From contig NZ_CP077093.1 in NCBI RefSeq assembly GCF_014268755.2, positions 1,600,001 through 1,664,000 on the forward strand: DNA of 64,000 bases, read 5' to 3'. Positions within the stretch are counted from its first letter, which is position 1. The number at the start of each line of letters is the position of its first letter. The stretch comes from Pseudomonas vanderleydeniana (GTDB lineage: Bacteria > Pseudomonadota > Gammaproteobacteria > Pseudomonadales > Pseudomonadaceae). Below, piece after piece: positions 27,100 through 36,230 of the stretch. The notes under the pieces were generated by a model. It did no database searches and was not told the DNA's origin. It saw only the letters and a list, made by a program, of their open reading frames with translations. The translations under genes were made by a program, and so were the position numbers.

Positions 27100-28530
27100 A
27101 TGTCGATACCAAGCTTGAAATCCTATCTGTCCATATTCGCCACCGTCCTGCTACTCGGGCAGGCGGTGGCGGCCCAGGCCGCGGAGCTGCCCGATTTCAC
27201 CCAGTTGGTGGAACAGGCTTCGCCAGCGGTGGTGAACATCAGTACCACCCAGAAGCTGCCGGACCGCAAGGTTTCGGATATCCAGGGGCTCGAGGGCCTG
27301 CCTCCGGAGATCCAGCAGTTCTTCCGTGGTTTTCCGCAACCGCGCGGCCCGAAAGGTGGCGGCGGCGGTCGGCAGCGTGAGGCGCAGTCGCTGGGGTCGG
27401 GGTTCATCATCTCCAATGACGGCTATATCCTGACCAACAACCACGTGGTCGCCGACGCCGACGAGATTCTCGTGCGCCTGGCTGACCGCAGTGAGCTCAA
27501 GGCCAAGCTGGTCGGTACCGACCCACGTTCCGACGTGGCCCTGCTGAAAATCGACGGGAAGAACCTGCCGACTCTCAAGCTCGGCAAGTCCAAGGACCTG
27601 AAGCCTGGCCAGTGGGTGGTCGCCATCGGCTCGCCGTTCGGTTTCGACCACACCGTGACCCAGGGTATCGTCAGTGCCGTGGGTCGCAGCCTGCCGAACG
27701 AGAACTATGTCCCGTTCATCCAGACCGACGTACCGATCAACCCGGGTAACTCCGGTGGCCCGCTGTTCAACCTCAATGGTGAAGTGGTCGGTATCAACTC
27801 GCAGATCTACACCCGTTCCGGCGGCTTCATGGGCGTGTCCTTCGCCATCCCGATCGATGTCGCGATGGACGTTTCCAACCAGCTCAAGGCCGGTGGCAAG
27901 GTCAGCCGTGGCTGGCTGGGCGTGGTGATCCAGGAGGTCAACAAGGACCTGGCCGAGTCGTTCGGCCTGGACAAGCCGGCCGGTGCCCTGGTTGCCCAGG
28001 TGCAGGATGATGGTCCGGCTGCCAAGGGTGGCCTGCAGGTCGGTGACGTGATCCTGAGCATGAACGGCCAGCCGATCGAGATGTCGGCGGATCTGCCGCA
28101 CCTGGTCGGTGCACTGAAGGCGGGCGAGAAGGCCAAGCTGGAAGTGGTTCGTGAAGGCCAGCGCAAGACCATCGAGCTGACCGTCGGGGCGATCCCGGAC
28201 GAAGGCAAGGAAATGGACAGCGGCAAGTCGGCCGGTGCCGAGCGCAGCAGCAATCGCCTGGGTGTTTCCGTTGCCGACCTGAGCGATGAGCAGAAGAAGG
28301 CCAACGACCTAGTCAAGGGCGGCGTGGTCATCAAGGAAGTCCAGGATGGTCCGGCGGCGCTGATCGGCTTGCAGCCAGGCGACGTGATCACCCACCTGAA
28401 CAACCAGGCGATCACCGATGCCAAGCAGTTCACCGAGATCGCCAAGGCCCTGCCGAAGAATCGTTCGGTGTCGATGCGTGTCCTGCGTCAGGGACGTGCG
28501 AGCTTCATCACCTTCAAGCTGGCCGAGTAA
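27100..28530 (+). CDS. mucD: Periplasmic serine protease MucD (DegP/HtrA family)
   Basis: 476 residues. Sec signal ends AAQA-AELPDF. The trypsin-like domain has the triad His115 (NNHVVAD), Asp145 (RSDVALLK) and Ser218 (NPGNSGGPL). Two PDZ domains follow, at about 270-350 and 385-470, each with a GLQxGDVI core. It degrades misfolded envelope proteins and damps AlgU activation. The start at 27100 has a GGGAG site and gives the complete signal peptide. Confidence 0.96.
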   Translation: MSIPSLKSYLSIFATVLLLGQAVAAQAAELPDFTQLVEQASPAVVNISTTQKLPDRKVSDIQGLEGLPPEIQQFFRGFPQPRGPKGGGGGRQREAQSLGSGFIISNDGYILTNNHVVADADEILVRLADRSELKAKLVGTDPRSDVALLKIDGKNLPTLKLGKSKDLKPGQWVVAIGSPFGFDHTVTQGIVSAVGRSLPNENYVPFIQTDVPINPGNSGGPLFNLNGEVVGINSQIYTRSGGFMGVSFAIPIDVAMDVSNQLKAGGKVSRGWLGVVIQEVNKDLAESFGLDKPAGALVAQVQDDGPAAKGGLQVGDVILSMNGQPIEMSADLPHLVGALKAGEKAKLEVVREGQRKTIELTVGAIPDEGKEMDSGKSAGAERSSNRLGVSVADLSDEQKKANDLVKGGVVIKEVQDGPAALIGLQPGDVITHLNNQAITDAKQFTEIAKALPKNRSVSMRVLRQGRASFITFKLAE

Positions 28531-28554
28531 CGCAATCGGCTAACGCCTTGATGT

Positions 28555-28588
28555 AAAAAAGCCCGCCTCAAGATGAGGCGGGCTTTTT
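28555..28588. terminator. Bidirectional intrinsic terminator between mucD and the RDD gene
   Basis: GCCCGCCTCA and TGAGGCGGGC pair perfectly around AGA, flanked by A6 on the left and T5 on the right. It serves the converging mucD (+) and RDD (-) genes. Confidence 0.93.
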
Positions 28589-28607
28589 CATGGGCGGCTG
28601 GAAAGCC

Positions 28608-29093
28608 TCAGCGCCGTTTGGGAATGCGTACCAACTGGCTATCGGAGTAGATGTCGTGCCAGCTGCGCTTCTGCTTGTCCAGCAGCACCCAGAGGAAACC
28701 CAGGCCGGCGAAGAGCATGGAGGGGATGGCGATGAGAAAGCGCAGCAGGGCCTGCCAGAGGGTGATGGCCGAGCCATCGGCGTTCTGTACGCGAATGCCC
28801 CAGACCTGCATGCCCAGGGTCTGGCCCTTGTAGGTCCAGAACTTGGCGAAGAAGCCGAACAGCATGAAGAGCATCACGGTCGAAAACAGTGGGTCACCAT
28901 CCAGGGCCCCGGAGTCCTGCAGGACCCTGAGGCGTGGCTCGCCGATGATTGCCGCCTGGGCCCCCTTGTAGATGAAGCCGGTCACCATCAGCAGTGCCGT
29001 GCACAGCAGGGCGTCATAGAACATCGCTGCCAGGCGGCGGCCCAGGCCTGCGGCAGGGAAGTCCCCCTGCGGGCTTAGTACGTGCTTCGTCAT
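28608..29093 (-). CDS. RDD family membrane protein
   Basis: 161 residues from the ATG at 29093 (a longer frame upstream lacks a ribosome site). It opens with the RDD motif region GLGRRLAAMFYDALLCTALLM and has three or four membrane segments. RDD proteins are mostly of unknown function; some have been linked to ion exchange. No operon partner is evident: mucD converges on it, and the cold-shock gene upstream on the same strand is cut off by a terminator. Confidence 0.8.
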   Translation of the reverse strand: MTKHVLSPQGDFPAAGLGRRLAAMFYDALLCTALLMVTGFIYKGAQAAIIGEPRLRVLQDSGALDGDPLFSTVMLFMLFGFFAKFWTYKGQTLGMQVWGIRVQNADGSAITLWQALLRFLIAIPSMLFAGLGFLWVLLDKQKRSWHDIYSDSQLVRIPKRR

Positions 29094-29177
29094 GGGGTGT
29101 TCTCTCGAGGAAAAGTCCATTTTACGAAGCTCCCCCCATAAAACCAGACCTTCGGGGGCTGATGCACAAAACCGCAA

Positions 29178-29215
29178 ACAAAAAAAAGCCCCTGATGTCA
29201 CCATCAGGGGCTTTG
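29178..29215 (-). terminator. Intrinsic terminator of the cold-shock gene
   Basis: AAAGCCCCTGATG and CATCAGGGGCTTT form a perfect 13-bp stem with a 4-nt loop; on the minus strand a T run follows. It starts 20 nt after the stop of the cold-shock gene. Confidence 0.93.
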
Positions 29216-29234
29216 CATGCGATGAAAACTGAAC

Positions 29235-29447
29235 TCAGTTCTCTGCGATGACTTCGTCAGCTTGCATGCCTTTCTGGCCTTGCACGGCAACGAAGGTCAC
29301 TTTCTGGCCTTCTTTCAGGCTCTTGAAGCCGCTGCCCTGGATGGCGCGGAAGTGGACGAACAGATCCGGACCGCTCTCAGGAGTGATAAAACCAAAACCT
29401 TTCTCGTCGTTAAACCACTTGACGGTGCCGCTCTGACGTGTGGACAT
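29235..29447 (-). CDS. Cold-shock domain protein (CspA/CapB family)
   Basis: 70 residues, a single OB-fold cold-shock domain. The RNA-binding motifs RNP1 (KGFGFI) and RNP2 (LFVHF) are intact. It binds single-stranded RNA/DNA and acts as an RNA chaperone. The upstream 390 bp up to gcvT contains no gene and probably holds a long regulated leader and promoter. Confidence 0.94.
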   Translation of the reverse strand: MSTRQSGTVKWFNDEKGFGFITPESGPDLFVHFRAIQGSGFKSLKEGQKVTFVAVQGQKGMQADEVIAEN

Positions 29448-29720
29448 TTCTTATTTCCTTTGACGCTAAAAATTAATGACAGTCCCTTTCACCTGAAAGA
29501 GTACTGGGCTGGGTTGCAGGAAAGTAAGAGACGTCGAACGGGTTGTAGCGAAACTTAGAGCTACTGCCCAGGTCACGATTCCAAGCGACCCATGCAAACA
29601 CAGTAGGGAAACTCTACGCCAACTGTGGGAGAAAAAACAAGCCCCCGTCCAGCCCGCGGTTTGAGGCCGTTTGCCGCAGTTTTCGCGGGCTCTGGCGGGG
29701 ACATCCCGGACATTCAGGCA

Positions 29721-29760
29721 TTCACTTGTGTTCGACTGTTATAAGCCAAGTTCACTTGTG
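29721..29760 (-). promoter_or_regulatory. Paired TTCACTTGTG repeats around a -10 box upstream of the cold-shock gene
   Basis: TTCACTTGTG occurs at 29721-29730 and exactly 30 bp later at 29751-29760. Between them, on the minus strand, is TATAAC (29738-29743), a good -10. The second copy is also part of TTCAC-TT-GTGAA, a 12-bp near-palindrome. A 30-bp spacing puts both copies on the same helix face. A regulator-binding pair is likely; the regulator is unknown. Confidence 0.5.
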
Positions 29761-29766
29761 AATATA

Positions 29767-29804
29767 TGCACTGGTTTGTGGCGGACACGTTACAAACCAG
29801 TGCA
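29767..29804 (-). terminator. 13-bp hairpin downstream of gcvT
   Basis: TGCACTGGTTTGT (29767-29779) and ACAAACCAGTGCA (29792-29804) are perfectly complementary with a 12-nt loop, 33 nt after the gcvT stop. There is no clear T run, so it could be a 3' stabiliser of the gcv message or an operator. Confidence 0.5.
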
Positions 29805-29837
29805 CAGTTTCATTACCGTTAGTTGTTACTGTTGGTA

Positions 29838-30962
29838 TCAACCACGATAGTAACGTTGTGCGACAAACGGCATTTTGCTGACTTTCAGCGGGATGCGCTT
29901 GCCTCGTACGATCGCCCAGACCTGGCTGTCCAGAGCGCAGTGGGCGGCATCCAGGTAGCCCATGGCCAGCGGTGCGCCGAGGGTCGGGCCGAAACCACCG
30001 CTGCACACGCTGCCGATCACCGTGCCGGCTTCATCGACGATTTCCGCGCCCTCCCGCACCGGGGTGCGCTCCTGCGGTAGCAGGCCGACACGCTTGCGTT
30101 GTACGCCTTGTTGCTGCTGGGCGAAGACCTGGGCGGCACCGGGGAAGCCGCCAGCGCGTGCGCCATCGGCACGCCGGGCCTTGGACACGGCCCAGAGCAG
30201 GCTGGCCTCCACCGGCGTGGTCTGTTCATTCATGTCGTGGCCGTAGAGGCACAGGCCGGCTTCCAGGCGCAGCGAATCGCGGGCGCCGAGGCCGATGGCC
30301 TCGACTTCGGTCTCGGCCAGCAGGCTGCGGGCCAGGCTTTCGGCACTGGCTGCCGGCACGGAAATCTCGAAGCCGTCTTCACCGGTGTAGCCGGAGCGGC
30401 TGACGTAGCAGTCGACCCCCAGCAGGCGCAGTGGCGCGAACTGCATGAAGGTCATCCGGGTTACTTCCGGTGCCAGGCGGGCCAGCACGGTAACGGCGGC
30501 CGGGCCTTGCAGGGCGAGCAGGGCGCGCTCCTCGAACAGCGGCTGCACCTCGCACAGGTGCCCCAGGTGCGTGCGCAGATGGGCCAGGTCCTGTTCCTTG
30601 CAGGCGGCATTGACCACCAGGAACAGCTCGTCGTTACCCAGGTTGGCGACCATCAGGTCATCAAGGATGCCTCCGTTTTCGTTGGTGAACATCGCATAGC
30701 GCTGCATGCCCACCGGCAGGTCGACGATATCCACCGGCACCAGGGTTTCCAGGGCCTTGGCGGCGCCTGCGCCGACCAGGCGGATCTGGCCCATGTGCGA
30801 GACATCGAACAACCCGGCCTGGTCACGGGTGTGCTGGTGCTCCTTGAGGACGCCCAGTGGGTACTGCACCGGCATTTCATAGCCGGCGAACGGCACCATG
30901 CGCGCACCGAGTTGCAGGTGCAGGGCGTGCAGCGGGGTTTTCAGCAGGTTTTCGGTGGACAT
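29838..30962 (-). CDS. gcvT: Glycine cleavage system T protein (aminomethyltransferase)
   Basis: 374 residues from the ATG at 30962, which has AGGAG 6 nt before it. It transfers the methylene group from lipoyl-bound aminomethyl to tetrahydrofolate, releasing ammonia. The folate-binding Asp region (VSHMGQIRLVG), SRSGYTGEDGFEI and LGARDSLRLEAGLCLYGHD are typical. It is the last gene of gcvH-gcvP-sdaA-gcvT, 49 bp after sdaA. Confidence 0.95.
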   Translation of the reverse strand: MSTENLLKTPLHALHLQLGARMVPFAGYEMPVQYPLGVLKEHQHTRDQAGLFDVSHMGQIRLVGAGAAKALETLVPVDIVDLPVGMQRYAMFTNENGGILDDLMVANLGNDELFLVVNAACKEQDLAHLRTHLGHLCEVQPLFEERALLALQGPAAVTVLARLAPEVTRMTFMQFAPLRLLGVDCYVSRSGYTGEDGFEISVPAASAESLARSLLAETEVEAIGLGARDSLRLEAGLCLYGHDMNEQTTPVEASLLWAVSKARRADGARAGGFPGAAQVFAQQQQGVQRKRVGLLPQERTPVREGAEIVDEAGTVIGSVCSGGFGPTLGAPLAMGYLDAAHCALDSQVWAIVRGKRIPLKVSKMPFVAQRYYRG

Positions 30963-31011
30963 CTTCAACTCCTGGAAATTGCCGGGAGGCCGCTTGCGCC
31001 GGCCTCGTCGC

Positions 31012-32388
31012 TCAGCATTCGATAATGTTTACGGCCAGACCGCCGCGGGCGGTCTCCTTGTATTTGCTTTTCATGTCGGCACCGGTCTGGCGCATGGTGC
31101 GGATCACTTTGTCGAGGGAAACGAAGTGCTGGCCGTCGCCACGCAAGGCCATGCGCACGGCGTTGATCGCCTTGACCGAGCCCATGGCGTTGCGCTCGAT
31201 GCACGGCACCTGGACCAGCCCGCCGATCGGGTCGCAGGTCAGGCCGAGGTTGTGCTCCATGCCGATTTCGGCGGCATTCTCGACCTGCTGCACGCTGCCC
31301 CCCAGTACCTCGCAGAGCGCTCCGGCAGCCATCGAGCAGGCCACGCCGACTTCACCCTGGCAGCCGACTTCGGCACCGGAGATCGAGGCGTTTTCCTTGT
31401 AGAGAATGCCGATCGCGGCAGCGGTGAGCAGGAAACGCACCACGCCATCCTCGTTGGCGCCGGGGATGAACCGCATGTAGTAATGCAGGACGGCGGGGAT
31501 GATCCCGGCCGCGCCGTTGGTCGGTGCGGTGACGACCCGCCCGCCGTTGGCGTTTTCCTCGTTGACCGCCAGGGCGTAGAGGTTGACCCAGTCCAGCACC
31601 GACAGCGCATCGCGCAGGGCCGCCTCCGGGTTCTTGCACAATTGTCGGTGCAGCGCGGCGGCGCGGCGCTTGACCTTCAGGCCGCCTTGCAGGATGCCCT
31701 CGTTGCGACAGCCGGCGGCGACGCAGTCCTGCATCACCTGCCAGATCTTCAGCAGCCCGGCGCGGGTCTCCGCCTCTGGCCGCCAGGCGCTTTCATTGGT
31801 CAGCATGACTTGGCTGATGGACAGGCCGTAGGTGCTGCAGTGCCCCAGCAGTTCCTTGGCACTCTTGAACGGAAAGGTCAGCGCAGTGCTGTCCTCGACG
31901 ATGCGGTCGGCGCCGGCGGCGTCCTCATCGACGACGAAACCGCCGCCAACCGAGTAGTACTCGCGGCTGCGGATCTGCAGGCCGGCGCTGTCGAAGGCGC
32001 GGAAGATCATGCCGTTGGGGTGGTAGGCCAAGGGCTTGCGGATCATCGCCAGGTGGAGTTTTTCACTGAATTCGATGGAATGTTCGCCGAGCAGCTTCAG
32101 GCGTCCGCTGCCACGAATGGCTTGCAGGCGCTCGGCGACGGTTTCAGTGTCGACGGTATCGGGGTGCTCACCTTCGAGCCCGAGCAGCACGGCCTTGTCG
32201 CTGCCGTGGCCCTTGCCGGTGGCGCCAAGCGAGCCGTACAGCTCGACCTTGACGCAGGTGGTCTGTTCCAGCAGGTGGTCACGACGCAGGCCTTCGACGA
32301 AACGTGCGGCGGCGCGCATCGGTCCGACGGTATGGGAGCTGGAGGGACCGATGCCGATCTTGAACAGGTCGAACACGCTCAGGGACAT
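31012..32388 (-). CDS. sdaA: L-serine ammonia-lyase (deaminase)
   Basis: 458 residues, iron-sulphur type. It converts L-serine to pyruvate and ammonia. The N-terminal beta domain starts with [19 protein letters not shown]; the alpha domain has [20 protein letters not shown] and cysteines for the [4Fe-4S] cluster in [16 protein letters not shown] and [22 protein letters not shown]. Placed in the gcv operon it removes serine formed when glycine is cleaved and its C1 unit condensed with a second glycine. Confidence 0.95.
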   Translation of the reverse strand: MSLSVFDLFKIGIGPSSSHTVGPMRAAARFVEGLRRDHLLEQTTCVKVELYGSLGATGKGHGSDKAVLLGLEGEHPDTVDTETVAERLQAIRGSGRLKLLGEHSIEFSEKLHLAMIRKPLAYHPNGMIFRAFDSAGLQIRSREYYSVGGGFVVDEDAAGADRIVEDSTALTFPFKSAKELLGHCSTYGLSISQVMLTNESAWRPEAETRAGLLKIWQVMQDCVAAGCRNEGILQGGLKVKRRAAALHRQLCKNPEAALRDALSVLDWVNLYALAVNEENANGGRVVTAPTNGAAGIIPAVLHYYMRFIPGANEDGVVRFLLTAAAIGILYKENASISGAEVGCQGEVGVACSMAAGALCEVLGGSVQQVENAAEIGMEHNLGLTCDPIGGLVQVPCIERNAMGSVKAINAVRMALRGDGQHFVSLDKVIRTMRQTGADMKSKYKETARGGLAVNIIEC

Positions 32389-32438
32389 GATGGTTCTCCA
32401 TTTTTTCTAATAATTATAGGGGGACGGTCTGTACGCTT

Positions 32439-32583
32439 GTGGCGAGCGGGCTTGCCCGCGCTCGGCTGCGAAGCAGCCGTAAAACCAGCCAATGCGTTCA
32501 CTCTGGTGCAACGCAATAGCCGGTTTTGGGGCGCCGCGCGCCCCAGCGGGGCAGTGCGGTGTTCCGCCAAGCCCCTCACCACA
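32439..32583. repeat. REP-type element between gcvP and sdaA
   Basis: The left arm GTGGCGAGCGGGCTTGCCCG and an inner CGGCTGC-GAAG-CAGCCG hairpin match the element at 1862-1991; the right arm (ending CCCCTCACCAC) is more diverged. It occupies the 221-bp gap in the gcv operon where P. aeruginosa carries glyA2. Confidence 0.75.
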
Positions 32584-32609
32584 GGCAAGCCTTTGGTCAC
32601 GGTAAAGGT

Positions 32610-35459
32610 TTAAGCGTAGTTCTCGATCGACGGACAGGCGCAGACCAGGTTGCGATCGCCGAACACGTTGTCGACACGGCCGACCGGCGGCCAGTACTTG
32701 GCCTCGACCAGCGAAGCCACCGGATACACCGCCTGCTCGCGGCTGTACGGGTGCGCCCACTCGCCGACCAGCTCCGCCGCGGTGTGCGGGGCGTTCTTCA
32801 GCGGGTTGTCGTCCTTGTCCAGGCTGCCGTTCTCGACCGCACGGATTTCCTCGCGGATGCGGATCATGGCGTCGCAGAAGCGGTCCAGCTCCTCCCTGGA
32901 CTCACTTTCGGTCGGTTCGATCATCAGCGTGCCGGCGACCGGGAACGACATGGTCGGGGCGTGGAAGCCGAAGTCGATCAGGCGCTTGGCGACGTCGTCG
33001 ACGCTGATGCCGCTGCTGTCCTTCAGCGGGCGCAGGTCGAGGATGCACTCGTGGGCCACCAGGCCGTTGCTGCCGGTGTAGAGCACCGGGTAGTGCTCTT
33101 CCAGGCGACGGGAGATGTAGTTGGCGTTGAGAATCGCCAGCTGCGAGGCGCGCTTGAGACCTTCGCCGCCCATCATGCGGATGTACATCCAGGTGATCGG
33201 CAGGATGCTCGCGCTGCCGAACGGTGCCGCGCAGACCGCGCCCTCCTTGCGCGCCATCACGCCATGGCCGGGCAGGAACGGTGCCAGGTGGGATTTCACG
33301 CCGATCGGGCCGACGCCCGGGCCGCCACCGCCGTGGGGGATGCAGAAGGTCTTGTGCAGGTTCAGGTGCGAGACGTCGCCGCCGAACTTGCCCGGGGCGC
33401 AGAGGCCGACCATCGCGTTCATGTTGGCGCCGTCGATGTACACCTGGCCGCCGTTGTCGTGGATGATGCCGCAGATTTCGCGGATGCCTTCCTCGAACAC
33501 ACCGTGGGTCGACGGGTAGGTGATCATCAGCGCGGCGAGGTGTTCGCGGTGCTCGATGGCCTTGGCCCGCAGGTCCTCGATGTCGACGTTGCCACGGGCG
33601 TCGCAGGCGGTGACCACCACGCGCATGCCGGCCATGTGGGCGGTGGCCGGGTTGGTACCGTGCGCCGAGGACGGGATCAGGCAGATGTCGCGACGACCTT
33701 CGCCACGGCTCTGGTGGTAGGCGCGGATCGCCAGCAGGCCGGCGTACTCGCCCTGGGAGCCGGCGTTCGGCTGCAGGGATACCGCGTCATAACCGGTGGC
33801 GGCACAGAGCATCGCCTCCAGTTCGTCGGTCAGTTGCTGGTAGCCGGCGCTCTGTTCTGCGGGGGCGAACGGGTGCAGGGCGCCGAATTCGGCCCAGGTC
33901 ACCGGGATCATCTCGCTGGCGGCGTTGAGCTTCATGGTGCACGAGCCCAGCGGGATCATGGTGCGGTCCAGGGCCAGGTCCTTGTCCGCCAGCTTGCGCA
34001 GGTAGCGCATCAGCTCGGTTTCCGAGTGATAGCGGTTGAACACCGGGTGGCTGAGGATTGGCGATTGACGTAGCAGGGCTGCCGGGATGCTGTCCCCGGT
34101 CGAGGCGGCGAGCGCGGCGAAGTCAGGCAGGGCCTTGTCACCGGCCAGCAGCGCCCAGAGGGTTTCGACATCGGCCTGGCCGCAGGTTTCGTCGAGCGAC
34201 AGGCCCAGGCGTTCGCCATCGACCACCCGCAGGTTGATCTTCTGCTCGCGCGCCTTGGCGTGCAGGGCAGCGGTCTGGGCACCGGTCTTGAGCGTCAGGG
34301 TATCGAAGAAGCTCTCCTGCTCGACACCCAGGCCCAGTGTACCCAGGCCCTTGGCCAGGATCGCGGTCAGGCGGTGGGTGCGCTGGGCGATTTGCGTCAG
34401 CCCCTTGGGACCGTGGTACACGGCGTACATGCTGGCGATGTTGGCCAGCAGCACCTGGGCGGTGCAGATGTTGCTGGTGGCCTTCTCGCGACGGATGTGC
34501 TGTTCGCGGGTCTGCATCGCCAGGCGCAGGGCCGGCTTGCCGAAACGGTCCACCGAAACACCGACCAGGCGGCCGGGCATGTCGCGCTTGAACGCATCAC
34601 GGGTGGAGAAGTAGGCCGCGTGCGGGCCACCGAAGCCCAGCGGGACACCAAAGCGCTGGGCGCTGCCGATGGCGACATCGGCGCCGAATTCGCCCGGCGG
34701 GGTGAGCAGGGTCAGCGCCAGCAGGTCGGCGGCGACCGCGACCAGGGCATTGGCGGCATGGAAGCGTTCGGTCAGTTCGCGATAGTCGAACAGGTCGCCG
34801 TTACTTGCCGGGTATTGCAGCAGGGCGCCGAAGTAGGCACTGACATCGCCGAGTGCATGCTCGTCGCCGACCACCACTTCGATGCCCAGCGGCTCGGCAC
34901 GGGTGCGCAGCACATCGAGGGTCTGCGGGTGGCAGTGCACGGAGGCGAAGAAGGCATGGCTGCCCTTGTTCTTGCTCAGGCGCTTGCAGAAGGTCATGGC
35001 TTCGGCGGCGGCGGTGGCTTCATCGAGCAGCGAGGCGTTGGAGATCGGCAGGCCGGTCAGGTCGCTGATCAGGGTCTGGAAGTTCAGCAGCGCCTCCAGG
35101 CGGCCCTGGGAGATTTCCGGCTGGTAAGGGGTGTAGGCGGTGTACCAGGCCGGGTTTTCCAGCAGGTTACGCAGGATCGGCGACGGCGTGTGGCAGTTGT
35201 AGTAGCCCTGGCCGATGTAGGTTTTGAACAGCTGGTTCCGGGCGGCGATGGCCTTGATCGACGCGAGGGCGTCGGCTTCGCTCTGGCCAGCCGGCAGGTC
35301 GAGGACGCTGGTGCCCTTGATGCTGTCGGGAATGACGCTGGCGCTCAGGGCTTCCAGGGAGTCGAAGCCGAGGGTGGCGAGCATCGCACGCTCGTCATCC
35401 TGGCGTGGGCCGATATGACGGGCGATGAATTCGTTGGTGGTGCCGAGGTTGAGGGTCAT
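32610..35459 (-). CDS. gcvP: Glycine dehydrogenase (decarboxylating), P protein
   Basis: 949 residues, the fused two-lobe form. PLP enzyme that decarboxylates glycine and loads the aminomethyl group on the GcvH lipoyl arm. The PLP-lysine region is [17 protein letters not shown], followed by the Gly-rich loop; the N-lobe opens with [21 protein letters not shown]. It lies 9 bp after gcvH. Confidence 0.97.
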   Translation of the reverse strand: MTLNLGTTNEFIARHIGPRQDDERAMLATLGFDSLEALSASVIPDSIKGTSVLDLPAGQSEADALASIKAIAARNQLFKTYIGQGYYNCHTPSPILRNLLENPAWYTAYTPYQPEISQGRLEALLNFQTLISDLTGLPISNASLLDEATAAAEAMTFCKRLSKNKGSHAFFASVHCHPQTLDVLRTRAEPLGIEVVVGDEHALGDVSAYFGALLQYPASNGDLFDYRELTERFHAANALVAVAADLLALTLLTPPGEFGADVAIGSAQRFGVPLGFGGPHAAYFSTRDAFKRDMPGRLVGVSVDRFGKPALRLAMQTREQHIRREKATSNICTAQVLLANIASMYAVYHGPKGLTQIAQRTHRLTAILAKGLGTLGLGVEQESFFDTLTLKTGAQTAALHAKAREQKINLRVVDGERLGLSLDETCGQADVETLWALLAGDKALPDFAALAASTGDSIPAALLRQSPILSHPVFNRYHSETELMRYLRKLADKDLALDRTMIPLGSCTMKLNAASEMIPVTWAEFGALHPFAPAEQSAGYQQLTDELEAMLCAATGYDAVSLQPNAGSQGEYAGLLAIRAYHQSRGEGRRDICLIPSSAHGTNPATAHMAGMRVVVTACDARGNVDIEDLRAKAIEHREHLAALMITYPSTHGVFEEGIREICGIIHDNGGQVYIDGANMNAMVGLCAPGKFGGDVSHLNLHKTFCIPHGGGGPGVGPIGVKSHLAPFLPGHGVMARKEGAVCAAPFGSASILPITWMYIRMMGGEGLKRASQLAILNANYISRRLEEHYPVLYTGSNGLVAHECILDLRPLKDSSGISVDDVAKRLIDFGFHAPTMSFPVAGTLMIEPTESESREELDRFCDAMIRIREEIRAVENGSLDKDDNPLKNAPHTAAELVGEWAHPYSREQAVYPVASLVEAKYWPPVGRVDNVFGDRNLVCACPSIENYA

Positions 35460-35468
35460 GGCGATTCC

Positions 35469-35846
35469 TCAGGCCTGGGCTGCGATCAGGCGGTCGTAGG
35501 CGGCCTGATCCAGCAGTTGGCCGACGGCGGCGGCATCGGCAGGTTTGAAACGGAAGAACCAGCCTTCGCCCAGCGGGTCTTCGTTGACCAGTTCCGGGCT
35601 GTCTTCCAGCGCCGGGTTGACCTCCAGCACTTCGCCATCGAGTGGCATGTACACGCCGCTGGCGGCCTTGACCGATTCCACGGTGGCGGCTTCGGCGCCC
35701 TTGTCGTAGGCCTGCAGTTCCGGCAGTTGAACGAACACCACGTCACCCAGGGCGTTCTGGGCGAATGCGGTGATCCCGACCGTTACGCTGCCGTCGGCTT
35801 CGGTACGCAGCCATTCGTGGTCTTCGGTAAAACGCAACTCGGTCAT
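35469..35846 (-). CDS. gcvH: Glycine cleavage system H protein
   Basis: 125 residues. The lipoyl carrier, with the attachment Lys60 in [13 protein letters not shown]. The ATG at 35846 has TGAGGAG upstream. First gene of the operon; a sigma-54 promoter lies 84-99 nt upstream of the ATG. Confidence 0.96.
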   Translation of the reverse strand: MTELRFTEDHEWLRTEADGSVTVGITAFAQNALGDVVFVQLPELQAYDKGAEAATVESVKAASGVYMPLDGEVLEVNPALEDSPELVNEDPLGEGWFFRFKPADAAAVGQLLDQAAYDRLIAAQA

Positions 35847-35929
35847 GAACACACTCCTCAAAGGGCCAGATTCGTCTGGTGGACGCTATGGAATGCGAGG
35901 ACTTCGCCCCGCTTGAATGGCAGTCCCTT

Positions 35930-35945
35930 AGCAAGTTCGCGGCCA
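35930..35945 (-). promoter_or_regulatory. Sigma-54 promoter of the gcvH-gcvP-sdaA-gcvT operon
   Basis: On the minus strand TGGCCGCGAACTTGCT has GG and GC separated by exactly 10 nt and fits TGGCAC-N5-TTGCW with two changes. The predicted start of transcription is near 35919, giving a leader of about 73 nt. Confidence 0.8.
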
Positions 35946-35964
35946 ATGTTGTGAAGAGCTTGTA

Positions 35965-35977
35965 AATCAAGGGCTTG
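35965..35977. promoter_or_regulatory. IHF consensus site in the gcv control region
   Basis: AATCAAGGGCTTG matches WATCAANNNNTTR at every defined position. It lies between the sigma-54 promoter and the enhancer-like sites, where DNA bending is usually needed. Confidence 0.65.
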
Positions 35978-36010
35978 GCAGTGAAAGCAGGCGTTTTTGC
36001 AAACATTGGC

Positions 36011-36028
36011 TGTAGCGAAATCGCTACA
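36011..36028. promoter_or_regulatory. GcsR-type enhancer site, promoter-proximal
   Basis: TGTAGCGAAATCGCTACA is an 18-bp palindrome with perfect 8-bp arms. It fits the TGTAACG-N4-CGTTCCG type recalled for GcsR of P. aeruginosa. It lies about 66 bp upstream of the -24 element. Confidence 0.65.
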
Positions 36029-36091
36029 GTCTCGCCGGCCAGAAAAAGCGCAACGGGATCAAAGCCTTGTCGGGTTGGGGGAGACGGCTTT

Positions 36092-36128
36092 TGTAATGAA
36101 ATCGTTCCACTGTAGCGTTTTCAGCACA
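36092..36128. promoter_or_regulatory. Two tandem GcsR-type enhancer sites
   Basis: TGTAATGAAATCGTTCCA (36092-36109) and TGTAGCGTTTTCAGCACA (36111-36128) lie 1 bp apart. Both keep the TGTA(A/G)YG-like left half, and the first keeps CGTTCC in the right half. They sit between gcsR and gcvH, upstream of the sigma-54 promoter. Confidence 0.6.
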
Positions 36129-36230
36129 GATGCATGTCGCTTCTGGAGTAGCCGGCGCCCACCCGGTTGCCCAGGAAAGCCGGGTGCTGGCGACTTGTTC
36201 GCGCGTGGGTCGTGTCGGTTTGGGCCGGCG

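Noticed and set aside
35847..35929. Glycine riboswitch before gcvH
   Set aside because: The leader predicted from the sigma-54 promoter is only about 73 nt and shows no tandem aptamer-like structure; control by GcsR explains the region.
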